Both the position numbers and the translations under genes were made by a program. The notes under the pieces were generated by a model. The model saw nothing but the letters and a program-made list of their open reading frames with translations. It was not told where the DNA came from and did not search any database. A stretch of DNA of 10,811 nucleotides from an uncultured Sphingobacteriales bacterium (GTDB lineage Bacteria > Bacteroidota > Bacteroidia > Chitinophagales > Chitinophagaceae): NCBI GenBank assembly GCA_946887085.1, contig CAMPKG010000085.1, positions 1-10,811 on the forward strand. The letters are read 5' to 3'. Below, one piece after another: positions 5,134-10,811 of this stretch (position 1 is the stretch's first letter; each line of letters opens with the position of its first letter).

Positions 5134-8072
5134 GGATAGGCGGGACACTTATTTATATAATTCTCCTGCTCTTTTTCTGTGAATGCCTCCGCGCGCAAAC
5201 CGTCGCCTACCGGCATTATACCGACAAAGATGGTGTCCCGTCTACGATCTACGATATATACCGGGACAGCAAGGGCTTTTTATGGTTTGGTACCGATAAA
5301 GGCGTGGCCCGTTATAACGGCATCAGTTTTGAAAGATTTACCACATTTGACGGCCTCCCCGATAACGATATCTTTTACTTCCAGGAAGATGCCTACCACC
5401 GGCTTTGGATGAGCACTTTTAACGGGGAACTTTGTTACTACAAAGATGGTGTATTTCACAACTCCACGAATACCGCTTTACTAAGAACGGGCAACCGCAG
5501 TTCTATCATACATAGTATCATCAGTCACAGCGACAGCAGCATCTCGGTGTTGTTCTACGATATGTCGCAGTTCATCAACATACACGGCGATAAAAGTTTT
5601 CGCTTCGACCTGAAAAAGCTATGGACACAGACACCCGCTGCGATAGTCAACCACATAAGAAAAACGGAAGGGGATATTTATCAGCTCATTTGTGTCGACA
5701 AAGTGATCACGGTAGACAAAAACTACCGCATTCTGAAAGTATCGCCACACAGGCGCCCTGGAAGCGTTTATAATTTTACGATCACGCAAAACCAGGAATA
5801 CCTTACAGGCGCCAGGGGTATTTACGACATGGATGAGCGGGTGGTGTGTTTATACGACAGCTTTTACAAAAAAGCCTTCTTCACAGAAAATGTCCGCAGT
5901 GTTTTCAGAGCCTATAAAGATGGCAGAAACCTGCTGGTAGGTACGAATAACGGGCTGGTCATTAATGGCAAACTCCACCTGTTCAAAGGCCTGGAGATCT
6001 CAGCCATTACGCAGGACCTGGACGGCAATTACTGGATAGGCACGCTGCGCCATGGGGTATTTTGCCTCAACCGTTATTTCGAGGACATTACCGATAACAG
6101 GAAAGTATACCCAGGTGCCGTGGTTTACGCCGCTGCAAAAAATGGCATACTGTACTTCACCAACCAGGAAAACGACCTTTTCAGGTTTGCGAATGGCAGG
6201 AGCGAACGTATTTTTTACTTCAGGAGACCGGAGAACAAAAAAGTTTTCGGGTATGTGCAGCCGGGCTATTTTATTGATAAGGACCTCACCTATTATTCGT
6301 TCTATGAAGGCGACAATGTCGTCATCAGCGCTCTCGATAAGCGTCCATCGGCTGCGTACAAGAAGCACCCTTTGCTGGGCCAGAACATAAAGAATGTACA
6401 GTCCGACGGCAAGTATATTTACCTGCAGTCGGCTTTCAATATCGACAGGTTGCATTACAGTGACACGGGCCTTTCAATTACACGCCTGTATGCAAGCAAC
6501 CGCGATAGGATATTCTGTATATCCATGGACAGCAATAAACACTTGTGGTATTCCACCATCAAAGGCATGTTCAGGCTATCGGGTATGCAACCGGCGCCTC
6601 AACCTCAGTTCAACCATGCTACCTTCGAGGCGTTCGATATACTGGCAAACTTTCTTGTCGGCATCACCCACGATAACAAGCTGGTTGTCTGCAGCAACAT
6701 TCACAAGAACGTAACACCGGATACAATTAAGAATCAAAACTGTATTTGGGGACGAATGTATAAGCTCGGTAACAACCAGTTGTTATTGAGCACAGACAAT
6801 CAATACAGGCTGCTCACGCTGAACACTTCCGGGGGTAAACCTTTCTATACGCTCGACATAATAGAAAACAGTTTCCTGCCGTTGCAGGCAGAGTATATAT
6901 GCGCCGATTCCGCCAACTTGTATTTTTTCAAAGATGGCAACATTACAGCTACCAGCAGGCAAAAGCTTTTGGCGAAGCCTAATCCCCCGATGGCACTGTT
7001 CACGTCGGTGAGAACGAACAGGCGAACGCTGCTTGCATCACCCGTGATACGGCTGCCATACAGCGCCTCGCAAAACGTAAGTATATCTTATTCGGCATTG
7101 TCCTTTGCCAATCGCAACCTCGTCATAGAGTATAGCATTTCAAAAGACGAGCGCGAGCATTGGCAGCCCATCCGGGGCCAGGAGATCCTGCTCGCCGACC
7201 CCGCGCCAGGCGAGTATAAAGTCATGATACGGGCCCGCAGCCTGTCGAGCAATTACAGCAAGCCGGCGGTGCTCATGTTGCATATTGCTACACCATTCTG
7301 GAAAACATGGTGGTTTTACCTGGGAATAATACTGGTAGCATCCTTTTCCCTGGCGATGGCTGTTCGCTACTTTGTTCGTCGCGCGTTGAAAAAGAAAGAG
7401 AAAAAACACCGGGAAAAAATTCAGTTCCTGAAGTCGGAATACAAGGCAATGAACGCCCTGATGAACCCGCATTTTATTTTCAACAGCCTGAATAATATCC
7501 AAAGCCTGGTGAACAACGACGACAAGCGTGATGCTAATCTTTACCTGAGTGTTTTGTCGCAGCTGGTGAGACAGAATATGCACAATATCTCAAAGGAACT
7601 GATCCCACTGCGCAAAGAAATAGAACTGGCAACAGCTTATCTGAAGCTGGAAAAACTAAGATTCAAAGAAAGGCTGCAGTATACTATTGACATAGATGAA
7701 AATATTGATCCCGAGCTTATCGATGTGCCACCGCTATTGATACAGCCTTTGATCGAAAACGCGATCAAACACGGGTTTGTATTCAACGAGGCAAACCACA
7801 ACACCATTTACATACGCATCTACGAAAGCAAGCAGGCACTGCACATCGAAGTGGAAGATAATGGCATGGGTATTGAACGATCGCAGAAAAATAAGGATGC
7901 ATCGCACCGCTCATACGGGCTGGGAAACATCCGTCATCGCATGGCCCAACTACAGGAGATATTTAACAGGCCGGTTTCCTTCAATATTTATGAGTTGAAG
8001 GATGCGAACGATAACATAGCGGGCACACGCGCTACTGTTATCATGTACATAGACAGCGACGTCTACGCATAA
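5130..8072 (+). CDS. Propeller sensor histidine kinase, LytS/His_kinase type
   Basis: 980 residues from the ATG that overlaps the lytTR stop; an upstream in-frame ATG at 4995 would add 45 residues read out of frame within lytTR and is rejected. A signal peptide or first TM (1-22, ending RAQ) is followed by a large periplasmic beta-propeller (about 30-630) with Reg_prop-type repeats such as DIYRDSKGFLWFGTDKGVARY (42-62), ITQDLDGNYWIGT (near 293) and ISMDSNKHLWYST (near 465). A Y_Y_Y-like domain follows (about 640-720), then a TM helix (about 727-748), a basic coiled coil, and the kinase: NPHFIFNSL with phospho-acceptor His781, N-box LIENAIKHG (Asn877), EDNGMG (909-914) and YGLGN (929-933). It is a simple kinase, not a hybrid: no receiver or AraC domain is fused, and the LytTR partner is separate. 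The ligand is unknown; carbohydrate or envelope signals are typical for relatives. Confidence 0.94.
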   Translation: MRIGGTLIYIILLLFFCECLRAQTVAYRHYTDKDGVPSTIYDIYRDSKGFLWFGTDKGVARYNGISFERFTTFDGLPDNDIFYFQEDAYHRLWMSTFNGELCYYKDGVFHNSTNTALLRTGNRSSIIHSIISHSDSSISVLFYDMSQFINIHGDKSFRFDLKKLWTQTPAAIVNHIRKTEGDIYQLICVDKVITVDKNYRILKVSPHRRPGSVYNFTITQNQEYLTGARGIYDMDERVVCLYDSFYKKAFFTENVRSVFRAYKDGRNLLVGTNNGLVINGKLHLFKGLEISAITQDLDGNYWIGTLRHGVFCLNRYFEDITDNRKVYPGAVVYAAAKNGILYFTNQENDLFRFANGRSERIFYFRRPENKKVFGYVQPGYFIDKDLTYYSFYEGDNVVISALDKRPSAAYKKHPLLGQNIKNVQSDGKYIYLQSAFNIDRLHYSDTGLSITRLYASNRDRIFCISMDSNKHLWYSTIKGMFRLSGMQPAPQPQFNHATFEAFDILANFLVGITHDNKLVVCSNIHKNVTPDTIKNQNCIWGRMYKLGNNQLLLSTDNQYRLLTLNTSGGKPFYTLDIIENSFLPLQAEYICADSANLYFFKDGNITATSRQKLLAKPNPPMALFTSVRTNRRTLLASPVIRLPYSASQNVSISYSALSFANRNLVIEYSISKDEREHWQPIRGQEILLADPAPGEYKVMIRARSLSSNYSKPAVLMLHIATPFWKTWWFYLGIILVASFSLAMAVRYFVRRALKKKEKKHREKIQFLKSEYKAMNALMNPHFIFNSLNNIQSLVNNDDKRDANLYLSVLSQLVRQNMHNISKELIPLRKEIELATAYLKLEKLRFKERLQYTIDIDENIDPELIDVPPLLIQPLIENAIKHGFVFNEANHNTIYIRIYESKQALHIEVEDNGMGIERSQKNKDASHRSYGLGNIRHRMAQLQEIFNRPVSFNIYELKDANDNIAGTRATVIMYIDSDVYA

Positions 8073-8106
8073 GCAACTCGTTTCCCGGTTATTCCCGCTC
8101 AAAAAA

Positions 8107-8136
8107 ACCGTTAGTCAGGTTTTCACTACCGTTCGT
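8107..8136 (+). promoter_or_regulatory. Tandem LytTR-binding direct repeats
   Basis: ACCGTTAGT (8107-8115) and ACCGTTCGT (8128-8136) are direct repeats with a 12-bp spacer, 21 bp apart start to start (two helical turns). Each fits the known LytTR consensus [TA][AC][CA]GTTN[AG][TG] at all nine positions, and 12-13 bp is the known spacing. The pair starts 35 bp after the kinase stop and ends 96 bp before the ATG of the T9SS protein. It is therefore a probable operator for the regulator encoded at 4300-5133, acting on the gene at 8233. Confidence 0.7.
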
Positions 8137-8178
8137 TGTTTTTTTCTCGGAGCTGAAAATTTGCGGTCATAGATTCAC

Positions 8179-8196
8179 TTTCGAATCGATTCAAAA
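8179..8196. promoter_or_regulatory. Near-palindrome upstream of the T9SS protein gene
   Basis: GAATCGATTC (8183-8192) is a perfect 10-bp palindrome; flanking TTT and AAA extend it to 18 bp with one mismatched pair. GATTCA also occurs twice in direct orientation (8172-8177 and 8189-8194), 17 bp apart. It lies about 40 bp upstream of the start codon, where a promoter or second operator is expected. I see no clean TAnnTTTG box here. Confidence 0.3.
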
Positions 8197-8232
8197 CTAT
8201 TTTTTTATCACCCATCTTAAAAACAAAACGAA

Positions 8233-9345
8233 ATGAAAACATTACTATCACTCAGTCTCGCACTTCTTTGCAGCACCGCAGCTTTCGCTCAGATCCCGGA
8301 ACTCACCGATCAGCCCGCCAACATCCTGGGCAATCCTCCGGAGTGTGATAAAGTAGACCTGGTATTAGATGCAACAAACTCGAGCAAGTACTACAGGTTC
8401 GGCATCATACACAATGATCAGCCATCTAACTGGGCACAGCTGTATCACCAGTACATAGCGCTTGGCCCCTCGGACATGGCTAACAACAACACGCCGATGA
8501 ACCGGAACCTGTACGGCATGTACGCCGAAATGAATACCGACAAAGCTTTCTTCGGCCTGAAATACCGCCAGTCGGAGGGAGGTGAAGGTGGTATCGGCTC
8601 TATCAATGGAGATTGCTATAATTACGACTATAACAACCAATCGGACGCGCTGATAGCATGGGGTAATGATATTGATAATTACAACGCTCTTGCTGACAGG
8701 CTGATATTCGAATTCCACCACTTCGCTAATCCTGAACTGGAAGTGGCAACAATGGAAGCATCAGGCGAAGTTGGTATACACACTCCAGCCCCTACTGCCT
8801 ATTTACATGTAAACTGCGTTAATAACAACCCTGATGACGGAAGCAACGGTTCTGACATAAGGTTTGAAAGGCTGGAACGCGGCCGTGGCAACATACTGGT
8901 GATCGATGACCAGGGTTATGTTTATGACAGTGGTGTACCCCTGGGAGCCGGCGGTGTTGAAGGCAGCATGGCCAGCCTGTATGCAATAGAAAAACAAAGG
9001 AACGACAGGCTGGAGCAGCAGCTGAAAGACCTCACCAGGAGAATGGACGAAATGACCGGCGTTAAAACTATCGATGGCGCTTCGGGCAGCCTGCTTTATC
9101 AAAATACGCCTAACCCTACTAACGGCCAGACAGATATTGAATACAATGTACTCGGTATGCAGCGCAGCGCGTTTCTTTCCGTATGCGATATCAATGGCCG
9201 CGAAGTAACAAGGTTCCCTATCGCTGAGAACGGTAAAGGCAAAATTTCTATCACTAACGGCCAGCTGGCAACAGGCACTTATGTATACAGCCTGTTAGTT
9301 GACGGTGTAAAGATCGACAGCAAGAAAATGGTTGTAGCGCAATAA
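8233..9345 (+). CDS. Secreted surface protein with T9SS type A sorting domain
   Basis: 370 residues. Signal peptide 1-19 (cleavage A-Q). An N-terminal unrecognised domain (about 20-175) is rich in Asn, Asp, Tyr and Gly and contains a GGEGGIGSINGDCYNYDYNN loop. Next comes GEVGIHTPAPTAYLHVN (178-194), which resembles the 'G.VGIGT..P...LHV' segment seen in tail-fibre-like and S74-type surface proteins. GNILVIDDQGYVYDSG (219-234) follows, then a short coiled coil (about 246-274, YAIEKQRNDRLEQQLKDLTRRMDEM). The last 84 residues are a type A sorting domain: LLYQNTPNPTNGQTDIEY (287-304) through GTYVYSLLVDG and KKMVVAQ at the end. It is thus exported by Sec, then carried across the outer membrane by the T9SS and anchored or released. 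The tandem LytTR repeats upstream suggest control by the preceding operon. A terminator follows. Function unknown; an adhesin-like structural role is possible. Confidence 0.9.
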   Translation: MKTLLSLSLALLCSTAAFAQIPELTDQPANILGNPPECDKVDLVLDATNSSKYYRFGIIHNDQPSNWAQLYHQYIALGPSDMANNNTPMNRNLYGMYAEMNTDKAFFGLKYRQSEGGEGGIGSINGDCYNYDYNNQSDALIAWGNDIDNYNALADRLIFEFHHFANPELEVATMEASGEVGIHTPAPTAYLHVNCVNNNPDDGSNGSDIRFERLERGRGNILVIDDQGYVYDSGVPLGAGGVEGSMASLYAIEKQRNDRLEQQLKDLTRRMDEMTGVKTIDGASGSLLYQNTPNPTNGQTDIEYNVLGMQRSAFLSVCDINGREVTRFPIAENGKGKISITNGQLATGTYVYSLLVDGVKIDSKKMVVAQ

Positions 9346-9370
9346 TCCAGACCTCTCCCTACATCCCTGA

Positions 9371-9396
9371 AAAGGCGGCCGAATGGCCGTCTTTTT
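9371..9396 (+). terminator. Intrinsic terminator after the T9SS protein gene
   Basis: AAGGCGGCC (9372-9380), loop GAAT, GGCCGTCTT (9385-9393) form a 9-bp stem with one G-T pair, directly running into a T-tract (9392-9396). It begins 26 bp after the stop codon and separates this gene from nadD. Confidence 0.85.
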
Positions 9397-9478
9397 CCAT
9401 ATTAGAGAAACTTCATTATTCAATGCAACGTCACTTAAATATAAAACATGGCCATCTTCAAAATCAAAAAAATCGTGG

Positions 9479-9486
9479 TTATTTTG
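9479..9486 (+). promoter_or_regulatory. Putative -7 box directly upstream of nadD
   Basis: TTATTTTG differs from TAnnTTTG at one position and is followed by CGCC and the ATG. It resembles the feoA arrangement (TAATTTTGCC...ATG), again implying a very short or absent leader. The upstream -33 region has only a TTC at 9457-9459 with a 19-bp spacing, so the match is moderate. Confidence 0.35.
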
Positions 9487-9490
9487 CGCC

Positions 9491-10060
9491 ATGCACATAG
9501 GGTTGTATTTCGGCAGTTTTAATCCCATACACATCGGTCACCTGATAGTAGCCAACCACGTAGTAGAGAACAGCGAGATAGACAAAGTATGGTTCGTAGT
9601 ATCGCCGCACAACCCGCTGAAAGACTCCCACACCCTGCTCAACGAGTACGACCGCCTGCACCTGGTGCAGCTGGCCATCGATGATAACCCGAAGTTTAGG
9701 GCGAGCAATGTGGAGTTTCACCTGCCCAAGCCTTCGTTCACCATCAATACACTCACCTACCTGACCGAAAAATTTCCACTCGAGACATTTTCGGTCATCA
9801 TGGGCTCCGATAGTTTTTCCAACATCCACCGTTGGAAGAATTATGAAAAACTGGTGGAGCAATATTCTTTCATCGTATATAAAAGGCCGGGATTTGAAGT
9901 GGCCGAGACCTACGACGCCAAAGTAACAGTACTGGAAGCACCCCTGCTCGACATTTCATCTACCTACATCCGCAGCCAGATAAAGGAAAAGAAGAATGTA
10001 CGCTATGTGCTGCCTGAGAAGGTCTGGCAGTATATTGAGGATAGCAATTATTACAAATAA
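9491..10060 (+). CDS. nadD: Nicotinate-nucleotide adenylyltransferase
   Basis: 189 residues, the usual NadD length. It adenylates nicotinate mononucleotide with ATP to give deamido-NAD in cytoplasmic NAD synthesis. The nucleotidyltransferase signature GLYFGSFNPIHIGH (4-17) contains the catalytic HxGH histidines, VWFVVSPHNPLK (33-44) follows, then VIMGSDSF (102-109), and the second signature ISSTYIR (155-161). The start at 9491 gives MHIGLYFG, where the family begins. An in-frame ATG at 9383 would add 36 residues arising from inside the preceding terminator and promoter, so it is rejected. It looks monocistronic, between a terminator upstream and a hairpin downstream, and convergent to the AI-2E transporter-like gene. 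Confidence 0.95.
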   Translation: MHIGLYFGSFNPIHIGHLIVANHVVENSEIDKVWFVVSPHNPLKDSHTLLNEYDRLHLVQLAIDDNPKFRASNVEFHLPKPSFTINTLTYLTEKFPLETFSVIMGSDSFSNIHRWKNYEKLVEQYSFIVYKRPGFEVAETYDAKVTVLEAPLLDISSTYIRSQIKEKKNVRYVLPEKVWQYIEDSNYYK

Positions 10061-10063
10061 CAA

Positions 10064-10081
10064 TCCCGATTGTTATCGGGA
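10064..10081. terminator. Hairpin between nadD and the convergent gene
   Basis: TCCCGAT (10064-10070), loop TGTT, ATCGGGA (10075-10081) form a perfect 7-bp stem only 3 bp after the nadD stop. There is no T-tract on the plus strand; on the minus strand it is followed by a T-rich stretch, so it may serve mainly the convergent transcript or both. CCCGAT...ATCGGG palindromes are common in Bacteroidota intergenic DNA. Confidence 0.5.
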
Positions 10082-10148
10082 CCAGATTCCAAATCCCAAA
10101 TTGGCTTAAAGGGAAGGCCGTAAGTGAAAAACAAGGTAACCACTTAAC

Positions 10149-10811
10149 TCACTCAACCTCCTTGGCACTATTTCGTGGCGAAAATTCTACACGGTAGATC
10201 TTTATCAGCAACAGGAAATAAGAGATCAGCAGCGGGCCGAAGATAAAGCCCATGAACCCGAACAGAGGTATGCCTGCCATCACGCCCAGCGCCGTGGTTA
10301 TCGGGTGCACATTGCCCAGGCGTTTGAGAATGGTAAAACGAAGCACATTATCTACACCACCGGTTATAATAAAAGAATACAGGAGCAGGCCCGTGCCCTG
10401 TCCCACTTTATCGATAGCGAACAGGTAGATGCAAAGCGGCGCCCATACCAGGGAAGTTCCGATGATAGGCACCAGGGAAAACACGCCAGTAACAATACCC
10501 CAGAGTACATATTCCTCTATTCCGAAAACATAATAACCGAAAACAGACACGATAGCTTGCGCCGCACCCAATACAGGGATGCCGATCGCATTGGATACCA
10601 CCATGGTCCGCGTTGCCTCCCAGATGTCATCGATGTTTGAATCCTTCAGCGGCAGGTATTTCTGAACGGCATATTCCATCTTACGGCCGTCCACCAGCAT
10701 GAAGTAGAGCAGGAAAAATGCAAGCACCGCATTGGTAAGCATATTGAACGTAGCATTGAGCACCGTGGGTACCGAGGTGGTCACCCGCTCTATGAAACTC
10801 CTTATCTGTTC
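10149..10811 (-). CDS. AI-2E family (PerM-like) transporter, C-terminal part
   Basis: The reading frame stays open to the right edge, so only the last 220 residues are present and the N-terminus lies outside. A GTG at 10784 is not the start, since the nine codons before it continue the same protein. Multiple hydrophobic helices are visible: TFNMLTNAVLAFFLLYFMLV, an IGIPVLGAAQAIVSVFGYYVFG segment, the reentrant-like GVFSLVPIIGTSLVWAP, and the family's C-terminal signature VDNVLRFTILKRLGNVHPITTALGVMAG followed by LFGFMGFIFGPLLISYFLLLIKIY. Despite the name, most members have no proven autoinducer-2 role; some are Na+/H+ antiporters or exporters of unknown substrate. Inner-membrane protein. Convergent with nadD. 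Confidence 0.9.
   Translation of the reverse strand, partial: EQIRSFIERVTTSVPTVLNATFNMLTNAVLAFFLLYFMLVDGRKMEYAVQKYLPLKDSNIDDIWEATRTMVVSNAIGIPVLGAAQAIVSVFGYYVFGIEEYVLWGIVTGVFSLVPIIGTSLVWAPLCIYLFAIDKVGQGTGLLLYSFIITGGVDNVLRFTILKRLGNVHPITTALGVMAGIPLFGFMGFIFGPLLISYFLLLIKIYRVEFSPRNSAKEVE

Noticed and set aside
8104..8145. AAAACC/GGTTTT hairpin followed by a T-run as terminator of the kinase gene
   Set aside because: The stem is A/T-rich with an 8-nt loop, and the T-run starts 15 nt after it; the same bases are better explained by the LytTR repeats, although a weak terminator role is not excluded.
9383..9490. N-terminal extension of NadD
   Set aside because: The extra codons begin inside the hairpin of the preceding terminator and cross the probable promoter; NadD proteins start at the MHIGLYFG position.
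10149..10784. Complete transporter gene starting at GTG 10784
   Set aside because: The frame is open to the window edge and the family's N-terminal half is missing, so the gene is cut by the window.

Overview
The window is chromosomal DNA from a member of the Bacteroidota, most likely of the Chitinophagaceae or a close relative (inference from protein style; no marker gene fixes the genus). Support comes from a C-terminal type IX secretion (T9SS) type A sorting domain, a propeller-type sensor kinase of the kind common in this phylum, a YbeY with the phylum-typical HLCGYKDK tail, many signal peptides ending in ...A-Q, promoter-like TAnnTTTG boxes, and almost no Shine-Dalgarno sequences. Most genes look ordinary and vertically inherited; there is no IS element, CRISPR array, tRNA or rRNA.

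Left part (1-3490). The tail of an unidentified gene and a strong hairpin precede two plus-strand genes that overlap by ATGA: a small TfoX-N-like protein and a short secreted protein of unknown function. Facing them, with only 6 bp between the stop codons, is a compact four-gene minus-strand operon read from right to left: ybeY (rRNA maturation endonuclease), an RluA-family pseudouridine synthase, an exported Nudix-fold protein whose Nudix box has lost its catalytic residues, and a secreted alpha/beta hydrolase. Junctions are 4-nt overlap, 25-nt gap and 1-nt overlap.

Middle (3421-8232). A short divergent promoter region separates ybeY from an orphan feoA, which has a near-perfect Bacteroidota promoter so close to its ATG that the mRNA may be leaderless. 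A 555-bp gene-free stretch with several hairpins and palindromes follows. It leads into a two-gene signalling operon (ATGA overlap): a LytTR response regulator, then a 980-residue membrane sensor kinase with a periplasmic beta-propeller, a Y_Y_Y-like domain, one main TM helix and a LytS-type kinase core.

Right part (8073-10811). The 160-bp gap after the kinase contains two 9-bp direct repeats, ACCGTTAGT and ACCGTTCGT, separated by exactly 12 bp. Both fit the published LytTR-binding consensus at every position and have its canonical spacing. They lie upstream of a secreted T9SS-sorted surface protein. The simplest reading is a local circuit: the propeller kinase senses an envelope signal, phosphorylates the LytTR regulator, and this switches the neighbouring cell-surface protein. 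After a clear intrinsic terminator come nadD (NAD biosynthesis) and, convergent to it, the C-terminal part of an AI-2E/PerM-family membrane protein that runs off the right edge.

The best candidate for something undescribed is the kinase / LytTR regulator / T9SS-protein module with its matching operator. The decayed exported Nudix protein and the palindromes upstream of lytTR and feoA come next.
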